From Acidobacteriota bacterium (GTDB lineage: Bacteria; Acidobacteriota; UBA4820; DSQY01): DNA of 64,000 nucleotides. The notes under the pieces were generated by a model, which made no database searches, was not told where the DNA came from, and saw only the letters and a program-made list of their open reading frames with translations. Shown in pieces: positions 44,453-53,115 of the stretch. How positions within the stretch are numbered: position 1 is the first letter of the stretch; every line of letters begins with the position of its first letter. Location: NCBI GenBank assembly GCA_021787565.1, contig JAJYLT010000002.1, positions 108,635-172,634 on the forward strand, given 5' to 3'. The position numbers and the translations under genes are program-made.

Positions 44453-44573
44453 CCCCCCTCTCCAACCCGCGGCGCAGGGCAAACGGCAAGACCCGCCCCC
44501 TCACGAAATGGGGCCTCGCCTTTCCGCCCAGCGACTACGGCCTGAGGGCACCCGCCTGGGGGTTGCCAGCCAC

Positions 44574-44602
44574 TTGACGCCTCCCTACCCCCGCCCTACA
44601 TT
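44574..44602 (+). promoter_or_regulatory. Sigma70-type promoter ahead of the structured RNA
   Basis: TTGACG (44574-44579), 17 bases, TACATT (44597-44602). The expected start is 44609-44611. It has the same spacing and -10 hexamer as the hydrogenase promoter and the minus-strand promoter 145 bases away. Confidence 0.65.
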
Positions 44603-44609
44603 TAACCTT

Positions 44610-44762
44610 TGATCAGTCACCTCGGATGAGCTCCTCTTGAGCGGGTACGCTGGGTAGCCCTTTCCCATTGGGGAGACCCAGCAGGGGGTGCCGGGCAATC
44701 CGGCAACGATCTGGAGCGCGATATTGCGGAGGGGGACGTTATGTCCTCCTTGTGTGTTTTTT
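44610..44762 (+). ncRNA. Candidate structured RNA or attenuator with terminator
   Basis: About 150 bases between a good promoter and an intrinsic terminator. Predicted pairings are GCTCC (44630-44634) with GGAGC (44713-44717) closing a junction, GCTGGGT (44649-44655) with ACCCAGC (44676-44682) enclosing a second stem, and TGCCGG (44689-44694) with CCGGCA (44700-44705). The shape is a three-way junction. No protein frame or known riboswitch class was recognised. It could be a free small RNA, or the aptamer and attenuator of the porin-satP-acs operon that begins about 620 bases further on. Confidence 0.5.
44730..44760 (+). terminator. Intrinsic terminator of the structured RNA
   Basis: AGGGGGAC (44730-44737) pairs with GTCCTCCT (44743-44750) around a five-base loop, with one G-U pair, followed by TGTGTG and a six-T run. 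Confidence 0.75.
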
Positions 44763-45387
44763 GCTTCCAGGTGAAGAGGGGCAGTGAAACAAGACACTTG
44801 TGTCCTGTACGCTCCCAAGGGGTGCGCACTTCGTCGGCGGGGGTCGAGGTTCGCCGATCCCTGCCTGGCTCCTAGCGGGAGAAGCAGCAGGCTTTATCTG
44901 TATGGCGCGCCGGACTTCCGTCGCGCCGTATGCAGGTGTGGGACCGACGCGCGAGCCGCAGCGCCTCTGCCGGTAGGGCCCGCGGCGAGGACTCACCCAG
45001 CCCCTGTGCGGCCGGTAGGGCCGCGAGCGCAAGGGATGGCGCCTTCTCCCCAAATGCAGAGCGGCATACTCCCAAGCCCCACCACCCCATGCACATTCAC
45101 CGATGCCACTCTGTATATCGATCAGGGGGCATGTTCTGTAACCACCCGCACAGGCGAAAGGAGGTGCACGGGGCAACACCCGTCGAGCACGACAACGTGG
45201 AGATCTCGGACGGGCCGACTTCTGTTTCGGAGCTGAGCATTGCGATCAGGAGCCGCGAGGGGACAAAGCGGCGCTCGCGAGGCGCCAGTTGCGAGTGCTC
45301 CTGGCCGCAAGCGCGAAAGGAGGTGATAAGGAGGATCCTTGGGGCGTAGCGGGAGCGTTTCGAGGTATTGGTTATAGGAGACCGGGT

Positions 45388-46794
45388 ATGAGAGAGAGAG
45401 GTATCCCCTTCCTCTGGGCGGCCATGGCGGTCCTGCTTTTTCTCGGCGCGCGGGTGCCGCTGCAAGCCCAGACCACCGATGACGATCTTTTGAAGAGGCT
45501 CCAACAACAAGTCGACCAGCTCAATCAGCGCCTTTCCGAGCAGGAGAATCAGAATAAGGCCCTGCAGGAACAAGTGAACGAATTGCTCAAGGGGCAGCAA
45601 CCCGCTCCCGCGCAGGCACCCGTCAAATTGAGCGCCGCCAAGATTCCCACCGTGAAGACGGGGGGGGGCGAGGTGCTCACCATCAAAGGATTCATTGATA
45701 CCACCTTCTTCTCGCAGGACCAGAACTTTGAGTTCGGCAACGGACAGAACGCCGAGTGGCCCGCGCCGCCCCAATCCGAGCACAACCGCTGGTTTTCCGG
45801 CGGGGATGTCCGGAACACCAGGCTGACGCTTGACTTCGCGGGACCAAAGCTCAGCAACGGCTGGTCGCTCCACAGCGTGATCGAAGGGGATTTCTTCGGC
45901 GGCTACAACGGAACCGGGCCTTTCAGCAACGAACAGACCACGCCGCGGTTGCGTTTGGCCTATATGGACCTGGTTCGGGGTGGAACGACGATCCGCTTCG
46001 GGCAAGATTGGACGCCGCTCTTTGGCAACGTTCCGGTCTCCGTGTCCCACATCGCCTTTCCCTTGGGCTACGGCTCCGCGGGCATGGTTGGCTGGAGGTT
46101 CCCCGGCGTCTACCTCTACCAGGATCTCACGGGAAAGAACGCTCCCACCAAGGTCCAATTTGAACTCGGCCTCTTCCAGGGTTCTTGGAACGGCCCGGGC
46201 AACAACTTGGCCTGGCAGAGCGCCGGCAACGTCTCCTTCAGGCCCCAGATAGAGGCCCGGTTCAACTTCAGCGGCAAAGCGGCGGGCGGCTCGTGGAGCG
46301 CTTACGTCGTAGGGCACTACGACCGCAAGGACCTGAGCGGGGTGGACAAAACCTACACGGGCACCCTCCACAACGGTTCGCTCGACGGCAAGGCCGCTGA
46401 GATCGGCGCCAAGTTCGAGAGCGAGCACTGGCTCTTCCACGGCAACGCCTACTACGGCGAAGCCATCGGCCAGCAGTTCGGCAACCTCACCCAGTTCGGG
46501 GACATCAAGGGGTGGGGGGCCTGGTTCCAGACGGGGTACAATTTCACGGAGAATTGGAGCTTGTTTGCCTTCTACGGTATTGATAACCCTAACGACGGTG
46601 ACGTGCGGGAGTGGGTTCCATCGTCGGGCCGGCTCAAGAATCAGCAGACGGACCTCATGCTCCGTTACAAGATCGGCCCCTTCGCCCTGGGTCTGGAGTG
46701 GCTCCACGCTCAGCTCGATTCGGCTAACACGTCCAACACGATCCTCAAGACAAAAGGCAACCAGGTGGCCCTCAGCGCCCTGTACGCGTTCTAG
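45388..46794 (+). CDS. Outer-membrane porin with N-terminal coiled coil (plus operon)
   Basis: 468 residues: a signal peptide (about 1-28), a Gln/Glu-rich coiled coil (about 31-72) and then a large beta-barrel ending in LSALYAF. The coiled coil probably anchors or trimerises the porin in the periplasm. Barrel strands are visible as alternating patterns such as GWSLHSVIEGDFFGGY and WLFHGNAYYGEAIG. The ATG at 45388 has TAGGAGA. It is the first gene of the satP-acs operon, so it is probably the outer-membrane route for small carboxylates. Confidence 0.8.
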   Translation: MRERGIPFLWAAMAVLLFLGARVPLQAQTTDDDLLKRLQQQVDQLNQRLSEQENQNKALQEQVNELLKGQQPAPAQAPVKLSAAKIPTVKTGGGEVLTIKGFIDTTFFSQDQNFEFGNGQNAEWPAPPQSEHNRWFSGGDVRNTRLTLDFAGPKLSNGWSLHSVIEGDFFGGYNGTGPFSNEQTTPRLRLAYMDLVRGGTTIRFGQDWTPLFGNVPVSVSHIAFPLGYGSAGMVGWRFPGVYLYQDLTGKNAPTKVQFELGLFQGSWNGPGNNLAWQSAGNVSFRPQIEARFNFSGKAAGGSWSAYVVGHYDRKDLSGVDKTYTGTLHNGSLDGKAAEIGAKFESEHWLFHGNAYYGEAIGQQFGNLTQFGDIKGWGAWFQTGYNFTENWSLFAFYGIDNPNDGDVREWVPSSGRLKNQQTDLMLRYKIGPFALGLEWLHAQLDSANTSNTILKTKGNQVALSALYAF

Positions 46795-46884
46795 GCTCGG
46801 CAATAGGGTGTGACTGTGCGGTTGTTACTCAAACCAAGTAATCGGGTCGCCGCTCTGCGGCGGGGACCTGAGGGGAGAAAGCTC

Positions 46885-47493
46885 ATGGCAGACGAGAAAA
46901 GCTCGGTAGTCGAAACCGTGATCTTGGACACTACCGCCAATCCCGCACCTCTCGGCCTACTCGCCTTCGGCATGACCACCGTCCTGCTCAACCTGGCCAA
47001 CGCGGGCGTCATCGGCCTCAGCAGCATGATCCTCGCCATGGGGCTCTGCTACGGCGGCCTCGCGCAGATCATCGCCGGAATCGAAGAATGGAAGAAGAAG
47101 AACACCTTCGGCGCCACGGCCTTCACTTCCTATGGTCTCTTCTGGTGGTCCTTCGTGGTTCTCTTTCTCCTGCCCAATACGACCGCGGGCCAAGGCTTCA
47201 AGAACGACAAGGGCGGTGTCATCGCTTACCTCATCATGTGGGGCATTTTTACCTTCGTGATGTACATCGGCACGCTCAAGCTCAACCGGGCCCTCCAGGT
47301 TGTCTTCCTCACGCTGTGGATCCTCTTCTTCCTGCTGGCTCTGGGGGACATCACCGGCAGCGCCGCTCTCAAGACCTTCACGGGGTACGAAGGCATCTTC
47401 TGCGGCCTGTCCGCCATTTACGCAGGCTTGGCGCAGGTCCTCAACGAGGTGTACGGCCGGACCGTCTGGCCGCTCGGCGTGGTCAAGAAGTAG
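46885..47493 (+). CDS. SatP/GPR1-FUN34-YaaH acetate permease (plus operon)
   Basis: 202-residue permease with six membrane spans and the signature [15 protein letters not shown] (about residues 19-33). It is a paralogue of the minus-strand permease, with a different N-terminal tail and a charged insertion [14 protein letters not shown]. The ATG at 46885 has GAGGGGAG upstream. It is flanked by a porin and an acetyl-CoA synthetase. The set porin, permease, Acs makes a direct path from outside acetate to acetyl-CoA. Confidence 0.92.
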   Translation: MADEKSSVVETVILDTTANPAPLGLLAFGMTTVLLNLANAGVIGLSSMILAMGLCYGGLAQIIAGIEEWKKKNTFGATAFTSYGLFWWSFVVLFLLPNTTAGQGFKNDKGGVIAYLIMWGIFTFVMYIGTLKLNRALQVVFLTLWILFFLLALGDITGSAALKTFTGYEGIFCGLSAIYAGLAQVLNEVYGRTVWPLGVVKK

Positions 47494-47604
47494 CGAGAGA
47501 ATAACGACCGCTTCGTCCAGTAGCCCGCCGGGGGAAGGGGCGTCGCTCCCCTTCCCCCGGACGTCCGGAGGAACCTCCGAGAGATCACGCAAGGAGAAGA
47601 AAGC

Positions 47605-49647
47605 ATGGCAAACCGAGAGAGCACCGAAGTCAGCGAAGCCCAACTGGCGGTCCACTGGAAGGAAGAGGAGTACTACTATCCGCGCGCCCAGTTCATCGCG
47701 CAGGCCAACATGACCGATGCCGACGTCCTGGAGCGCTTCGGGGAGAAAAACTTTCCGGAGTGCTTCAAGGAATACGCCGACATGCTCACCTGGTACAAGT
47801 ACTGGGAGAAGACGCTGGACACCTCCCACCCGCCCTTCTGGAAGTGGTTCGTCGGGGGCGAGCTCAACGCCTCTTACAACTGCGTGGACCGCCACCTCGC
47901 CAAGTACCGCAACAAGACGGCGATCCACTTCGTCCCCGAGCTGGAGACCGAGGCCATCCAGCACGTCACCTACCAGGAGCTGTACGTCCGCGTCAACGAG
48001 TTCGCGGCGCTGCTGCGTGATTTCTGCGGCCTCAAACGGGGCGACCGCGTGACGCTCCACCTGCCCATGACCGCCGAGCTGCCCATCACGATGCTGGCGT
48101 GCGCCCGGCTGGGCGTGATCCACTCCCAGGTCTTCAGCGGCTTCTCGGGGAACGCGTGCGGGGAGCGCATCGAGGATTCCCAGAGCCGCGTCCTCATCAC
48201 CATGGACGGCTACTACCGCTCGGGCAAGCTCCTGGACCACAAGAGGCAGGCCGACATCGCCTACGAGACTGCTCACAAGTTGGGAAAGCCACCCGAAAAG
48301 GTCCTCGTCTGGCAGCGCCACCCCGGAAAGTATTCCGCAGAGACACCGTTGGTGGAGCGTCGTGATTTCGTCGTCAACGACCTACTGCCGAAATACCGCG
48401 GCCATCGCATCGAGCCCGAGCGGATGAAGTCGGAGGACATTCTCTTCCTCATGTACACCAGCGGGACCACGGGCCGTCCTAAGGGCGCCCAGCACAGCAC
48501 GGGCGGGTACATGGCTTACGTGACCGGCACCTCCAAGTACATCCAGGACATCCACCCCGAGGACGTCTACTGGTGCATGGCCGACATCGGGTGGATCACG
48601 GGCCACTCCTACATCGTGTACGGACCCCTCGCGCTGGCCGCCTCGTCGGTCATCTACGAGGGCATTCCCACCTACCCCGACGCGGGCCGTCCGTGGCGCA
48701 TCGCGGAGGAGCTGGGAGTCAACATCTTCCACACCTCCCCCACGGCGATCCGCGGCCTGCGGAGGGCCGGAATGGACGAGCCCTCGAAATACAAGCACCA
48801 CTTCAAGCACATGACCACGGTGGGCGAGCCCATCGAGCCGGAGGTCTGGCGCTGGTACTACAACGTCGTGGGCAAGAAGGAAGCGGTCATCGTGGACACC
48901 TGGTGGCAGACCGAGAACGGCGGCTTCCTCTGCAGCACGGTGCCGGCCCTCGCCCCCATGAAACCCGGCAGCGCCGGGCCCGGCGTACCGGGCATCTATC
49001 CCGTCGTTTACGACGACGAGGGCAAGGAGCTGGCCGCGGGCGTCGGCAAGGCGGGCAACGTCTGCATCCGCAACCCATGGCCTGGCCTCATGCAGACCAT
49101 CTGGGGGGACGATGACCGTTTCGTTCTCCAGTACTACAGCCGGTACTGCAAGAACAAGGAATCCAAGGACTGGCGCGACTGGCCCTACTTCGCGGGTGAT
49201 GGCGCGGTGCTGGCCGCCGATGGCTACATCCGCATCCTGGGCCGTATCGACGACGTCATCAACGTGGCGGGCCACCGCCTGGGAACGAAGGAACTGGAAA
49301 GCGCCGCCCTCACCGTGGAGGAGGTGGCCGAGGCCGCCGTGGTCCCCATTCCGGACGAGGTCAAGGGCCGGATCCCCGATCTCTACGTCTCGCTCAAACC
49401 GGGCTACAAGCCCAGCGAGGAGCTCCAGCAGAAGATCGCCAAGGCCCTCTCCGACGCCATCAGCCCCATCGCCCGGCCCAAGCACGTCTGGATCGTTCCC
49501 GACATGCCGAAGACGCGCTCCGGCAAGATCATGCGCCGCGTCCTGGGGGCCATCTCGAGCCATTCCAACACCGGCGACGTCACGACGCTGGCCAACCCCG
49601 AGGTCGTCGAGACGATCCGCGTCATGGTCCAGGGGGAGGGCAAGTGA
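47605..49647 (+). CDS. Acetyl-CoA synthetase, AMP-forming
   Basis: 680-residue Acs-family ligase converting acetate, ATP and CoA to acetyl-CoA. LMYTSGTTGRPKGAQHSTGG is the AMP loop. VDTWWQTENGG lies in the acetate-binding core, GRIDDVINVAGHRLGT is the hinge, and PKTRSGKIMRR holds the lysine acetylated by Pat enzymes. The extended N-terminal region is longer than in E. coli Acs. It directly follows the acetate permease. The acuC and Pat-like genes about 20 kb away are the likely regulators. Confidence 0.92.
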   Translation: MANRESTEVSEAQLAVHWKEEEYYYPRAQFIAQANMTDADVLERFGEKNFPECFKEYADMLTWYKYWEKTLDTSHPPFWKWFVGGELNASYNCVDRHLAKYRNKTAIHFVPELETEAIQHVTYQELYVRVNEFAALLRDFCGLKRGDRVTLHLPMTAELPITMLACARLGVIHSQVFSGFSGNACGERIEDSQSRVLITMDGYYRSGKLLDHKRQADIAYETAHKLGKPPEKVLVWQRHPGKYSAETPLVERRDFVVNDLLPKYRGHRIEPERMKSEDILFLMYTSGTTGRPKGAQHSTGGYMAYVTGTSKYIQDIHPEDVYWCMADIGWITGHSYIVYGPLALAASSVIYEGIPTYPDAGRPWRIAEELGVNIFHTSPTAIRGLRRAGMDEPSKYKHHFKHMTTVGEPIEPEVWRWYYNVVGKKEAVIVDTWWQTENGGFLCSTVPALAPMKPGSAGPGVPGIYPVVYDDEGKELAAGVGKAGNVCIRNPWPGLMQTIWGDDDRFVLQYYSRYCKNKESKDWRDWPYFAGDGAVLAADGYIRILGRIDDVINVAGHRLGTKELESAALTVEEVAEAAVVPIPDEVKGRIPDLYVSLKPGYKPSEELQQKIAKALSDAISPIARPKHVWIVPDMPKTRSGKIMRRVLGAISSHSNTGDVTTLANPEVVETIRVMVQGEGK

Positions 49648-49700
49648 AGGCGGGTGATCATCGCCTCTCGGCAACTCCTCATTGACCAGAGATAGTTTCA

Positions 49701-49730
49701 GGCTCCCGGGGGGACCTCCCTCCGGGAGCC
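49701..49730 (+). terminator. Hairpin between the two acs genes
   Basis: A perfect 9-pair stem GGCTCCCGG (49701-49709) with CCGGGAGCC (49722-49730) is followed only by a weak pyrimidine tract. It probably attenuates or stabilises the mRNA and may set lower expression of the second synthetase. Confidence 0.5.
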
Positions 49731-49756
49731 CTTCTCATCACGCAAGGAGCTCGCCC

Positions 49757-51670
49757 ATGCAGCAGACCGTCAACCCCATCGTCCAGCGCTGGCTGAAAGA
49801 GGCGCATGAAGACCCCGAGGCTTTCTGGGCCAAGGCCGCCGACGAATTGCCCTGGTTCCAGAAGTGGAGCCAGGTGCTCGCCTGGGAACCGCCCACCTTC
49901 CGATGGTTCGTCGGTGCCCAGACGAACCTGGCCTACAACGCCCTCGACCGGCACGTGGCGAATGGCCGCGGCGGGCACGCCGCGCTCATCTATATCAGCG
50001 AGCGCGGCGAGGTGCGCGTCTTCACCTATGCCCAGGTGCTGCACGAGGTCAAACGCGTCGCGGCGGCCCTTCACGCCCTGGGGCTCGGGCGGGGGGACAC
50101 CCTCACGATCTACATGCCCAACTGCCCCGAGGCCATTTTCGCCATGCTGGCCACGGTGCGTATCGGGGCGATCCACTGCGTCGTCTTCGCCGGCTTCGCC
50201 GCCAGCGCTCTGGCGGAACGCATCAGCGCCAGCGGTTCCCGGGTGGTGCTGGCCGCCGACGTGGTCTACCGGAAGGGCAACGATATCGCGCTCATGGGAA
50301 TCGTCGGCGAGGCGCTTCAGAAGGGCGGAGAGAAGGTCGAGCACGTGGTGGTCCTGAACAGGAGCCAGAAGGCGGCGCCCCAGGTCGACGGCCGCAGCAT
50401 GGACTGGAACGCCTTCCTGAAAAAGGGAGAGGGCCACCCCTCCGCCCACGAGGTGATGGAATCCAACGACCCCGCCTACATCCTCGCCACTTCGGGCACC
50501 ACGGCCCGGCCCAAGCTCGTCGTCCACACCCACGGCGACTACGCCGTGGGGATAGTCACGTCGGCCAGGTGGTGCTTCGGCATGAAGCCCGAGGACGTCT
50601 GGTGGTCCACATCGGACATCGGGTGGGTAGTGGGTCACAGCTACATCGTCTACGCGCCGCTCCTCATGGGCTGCACGACCATCGCCTACGAGGGGGCGCT
50701 CGACTATCCCGGCCCCGAGGTGCTCTGGCGCATCGTGGAGCAGTTCGGCGTCACGGGCATCTTCACGGCTCCCACGGGCGTGCGCCTCCTCATGCGCTAC
50801 GGCGAGGCGGTGACGAAGAATTATGACCACTCCTCACTGGAGCGCGTGGTCTGCGCGGGCGAACCGCTCAATCCTCCGGCATGGGAGTGGCTCCAGCAGA
50901 AGGTGTTCGAGGACAGGATCCCCGTCATCGACCACTACTGGCAGACCGAAACCGGCGGCCCCGTCCTCGGTAACCCTTACGGACTCGGCATGCTGCCTAT
51001 CCGGCCGGGTTCGGCATCCCTTCCCCTGCCCGGCAAGGAGATCGCGGTCGTGACGCTGGATGGGAAGGAGTGCGGCCCGGGCGAAAAGGGCATTCTGGTG
51101 ATCAAGCGCCCCTTCCCGGGCCTCACCGCCAGGCTATGGACCGAGACGGAGCGCTACGGGAGCGACTACTGGCAGAGGATCCCCGGCGTGTACTTCACGG
51201 GCGATTCGGCCCACATCGACGAGGACGGCTACGTCTGGGTGGCGGGCCGCGCCGACGAGGTGATGAACATCGCGGGCCACCGCATCGGCACCATCGAGGT
51301 GGAGTCTGCCTTCCTCAAGCACTCCGCCGTGGCCGAGGTGGGGGTCACCGGGCGCGCCGACGAGCTGCGCGGCGAGGTGGTCTCGGCCTTCGTCGTGCTG
51401 CGCAAGGGATTCGAGCCCTCGGAAGCGCTGCGCCAGGAGCTCCTCAAGACCATTCGGCAGGAGCTGGGCGCGATCGCCGTGGTGGGAGAGCTGAATTTCG
51501 TGGAGGCTCTCCCCAAGACGCGTAGCGGCAAGATCATGCGCCGCGTGCTCAAGGCGGTCGTGCAGAACCTGCCGCCCGGCGACGTCTCCACCATCGAGGA
51601 CGAGGGTTCCGTGGAGGAGGTCAAGGTCGCCTGGGAGGCCATGCGGAAGGCCATCGAGAACAAGCCCTGA
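49757..51670 (+). CDS. AMP-forming short-chain acyl-CoA synthetase 2
   Basis: 637-residue paralogue of the upstream Acs. ILATSGTTARPKLVVHTHGD is the nucleotide loop. DHYWQTETGG, GRADEVMNIAGHRIGT and PKTRSGKIMRR follow. The N-terminus is shorter and the acyl-pocket region differs, so propionate or another short acid is possible as the preferred substrate. The ATG at 49757 has AAGGAG. It is the last gene of the plus carboxylate operon. Confidence 0.88.
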   Translation: MQQTVNPIVQRWLKEAHEDPEAFWAKAADELPWFQKWSQVLAWEPPTFRWFVGAQTNLAYNALDRHVANGRGGHAALIYISERGEVRVFTYAQVLHEVKRVAAALHALGLGRGDTLTIYMPNCPEAIFAMLATVRIGAIHCVVFAGFAASALAERISASGSRVVLAADVVYRKGNDIALMGIVGEALQKGGEKVEHVVVLNRSQKAAPQVDGRSMDWNAFLKKGEGHPSAHEVMESNDPAYILATSGTTARPKLVVHTHGDYAVGIVTSARWCFGMKPEDVWWSTSDIGWVVGHSYIVYAPLLMGCTTIAYEGALDYPGPEVLWRIVEQFGVTGIFTAPTGVRLLMRYGEAVTKNYDHSSLERVVCAGEPLNPPAWEWLQQKVFEDRIPVIDHYWQTETGGPVLGNPYGLGMLPIRPGSASLPLPGKEIAVVTLDGKECGPGEKGILVIKRPFPGLTARLWTETERYGSDYWQRIPGVYFTGDSAHIDEDGYVWVAGRADEVMNIAGHRIGTIEVESAFLKHSAVAEVGVTGRADELRGEVVSAFVVLRKGFEPSEALRQELLKTIRQELGAIAVVGELNFVEALPKTRSGKIMRRVLKAVVQNLPPGDVSTIEDEGSVEEVKVAWEAMRKAIENKP

Positions 51671-51822
51671 GGCATCGGGAGCGGCACGAAGGCCTTCGAA
51701 TCGAGATGCCGCGATGAGGAGATGAGGAATTGGGTCCGCGGCCCGTACCTTCCCCGTCTCTCCATCTGAGTATCCCGGCATCGCGAAAGCAATCGTTGAT
51801 GCCGGAGCTCTGCGAAAATTCG

Positions 51823-51862
51823 CCGGGCCGGCCCTTTGCGGCGCCGGCCCGGTTCTTTCTTG
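51823..51862 (+). terminator. Rho-independent terminator of the plus carboxylate operon
   Basis: CCGGGCCGG (51823-51831) pairs with CCGGCCCGG (51844-51852), followed by a T-rich tail TTCTTTCTT. It sits about 150 bases after the second acs gene. Confidence 0.7.
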
Positions 51863-51867
51863 TCGCC

Positions 51868-52016
51868 CTAATTCCGCGATGGAATTGCACTCGTAGGAGC
51901 GCCGCCCCCGGCGCGACGGACCGTACGCGGGCACCGCATCCTGGTCACAGGGTCACCCGGTCCGCGGCGAGGCGCCGCTCCTACGCAGGCGTTGAGCCGC
52001 TATCGCGGAATTGGGG
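51868..52016. repeat. 149-bp dispersed inverted-repeat element, copy A
   Basis: The element begins AATTCCGCGAT and ends ATCGCGGAATT, so its termini are inverted repeats. Inside lies a second inverted pair, CGTAGGAGCGCCGCC and GGCGCCGCTCCTACG. A near-identical copy lies at 60185-60333 and a diverged one at 60341-60488. It has no coding capacity and sits just after a terminator. The form is MITE-like or a large REP/BIME-type palindromic unit. Confidence 0.8.
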
Positions 52017-52140
52017 TGTCGCCCCTCCGCTTGATTCACGGCCCGCGTGCGGGTATCTTGGGAGCCTGCTTCGGCCTCACTGAACGGGTTCATGGCGCAG
52101 CGCACCTTCGCACCGAGGCGGCGAGCACGGGAGGGAGAGC

Positions 52141-53115
52141 ATGAAGGCCATCGGCGTCCGACGCTTCGGCGAACCCGGCGAACTCCAGGACCTAGAGCTT
52201 GGCAAGCCCGAGCCGGGGCCTGGCCAGATCGTGGTCAAGGTGTGGGCTTGCGGGCTCAATCCCGTGGACTACAAGGTGCGCAAAGGCATGGTGCCGCTCG
52301 GCTTCGCCTTTCCCCTGGTGCCCGGCTACGACATCTCGGGGACCGTCGAGGAGGTCGGCCCGGGGGTGGACGCCTTCGCCCCAGGCGACGAGGTCTACTA
52401 CAGCCCCGAACTTCTGCCGCCAGGAGGCTACGCCGAGTACAACTTGGCCGACGCGGGCATCGTCGCGCTCAAGCCCGTGGGTCTGACCCACCTGGAGGCC
52501 GCCGCCGTGCCGCTGGCCGGCTGCACCGCCTGGCAGGGCCTCTTCGATCGGGCGGGCGTGGAACCCGGCGATGTGGTTCTCGTTCATGGAGGGGCGGGAG
52601 GCGTAGGCTCGCTGGCCGTCCAACTCGCCGCCTGGGCGGGCGCCGAGGTCTTGGCCACCGCGGGCGCGGACAACCTCGAATACGTGGAGGACCTCGGGGC
52701 CTCTCTGGTGGTGGATCACGCGGAAGAGGACTTCGTCGAGGCGGTGCTGGAGGCCACGCAGGGGCGTGGCGTGGACTGCGTGCTGGACTGCGTCGGGGGC
52801 GAGACCCTCTTGAGAAGCTTCCAGGTGCTGGCCGACGGGGCCAGTGTCGTCACGATGGTCCCGGAAAACCTCGGCACCCTCCCCTTGGAGGGTCTGGCCC
52901 AGGCCTACTTCAAGAATGCAGACGTGCACTTTCTCTTCATGCAGCGACGCAGGGAGACCCTGGACAACCTGGCGCGGCTCCTGGAGCGCGGCTACATCGA
53001 GCCCCGCCTCGAAGAGGTCATCGCATTCGACGCCGCGCGCCTGGCCGAGGCCCACCGCCGCTTGGAGACGGGGCACGGGCGGGGCAAGCTCGTGGTCAGG
53101 GTGGCCGATGCGTGA
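52141..53115 (+). CDS. Zinc-independent quinone oxidoreductase-type MDR dehydrogenase
   Basis: 324-residue medium-chain dehydrogenase/reductase. The N-terminal GroES-like part contains GLNPVDYKVRKG. The NADPH loop is VHGGAGGVGSLAVQLA (about residues 148-163). No structural or catalytic zinc cysteines are visible, so it belongs to the quinone/enoyl reductase side of the family. The ATG at 52141 has GGGAGGGAG. Its last codons overlap the next gene by 8 bases. The substrate is unknown. Confidence 0.85.
   Translation: MKAIGVRRFGEPGELQDLELGKPEPGPGQIVVKVWACGLNPVDYKVRKGMVPLGFAFPLVPGYDISGTVEEVGPGVDAFAPGDEVYYSPELLPPGGYAEYNLADAGIVALKPVGLTHLEAAAVPLAGCTAWQGLFDRAGVEPGDVVLVHGGAGGVGSLAVQLAAWAGAEVLATAGADNLEYVEDLGASLVVDHAEEDFVEAVLEATQGRGVDCVLDCVGGETLLRSFQVLADGASVVTMVPENLGTLPLEGLAQAYFKNADVHFLFMQRRRETLDNLARLLERGYIEPRLEEVIAFDAARLAEAHRRLETGHGRGKLVVRVADA

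Larger units (their letters stand above)
43923..45387. other. 1.46 kb divergent spacer between two carboxylate operons
   Basis: No convincing protein gene is seen. It holds a minus promoter (44424-44452), a plus promoter (44574-44602) and a terminator-ended structured RNA candidate (44610-44762). It also has hairpins such as GGCGCG/CGCGCC (44904-44927) and the palindrome GTGCGCAC (44822-44829). The 12-mer GCGAAAGGAGGT occurs twice (45154 and 45313). The second copy extends to a long Shine-Dalgarno match at 45316-45327. Short open frames (for example minus 43974-44252) lack family signals. Confidence 0.5.

Noticed and set aside
45089..45349. An 86-residue plus-strand frame from the ATG at 45089 in the porin leader
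   Set aside because: No ribosome-binding site at its start. The internal Shine-Dalgarno-like sites are not spaced for its codons. The sequence shows no hydrophobic core or family match.
51868..52016. An insertion sequence
   Set aside because: The element is only 149 bases with no transposase frame; it is listed as a palindromic repeat instead.
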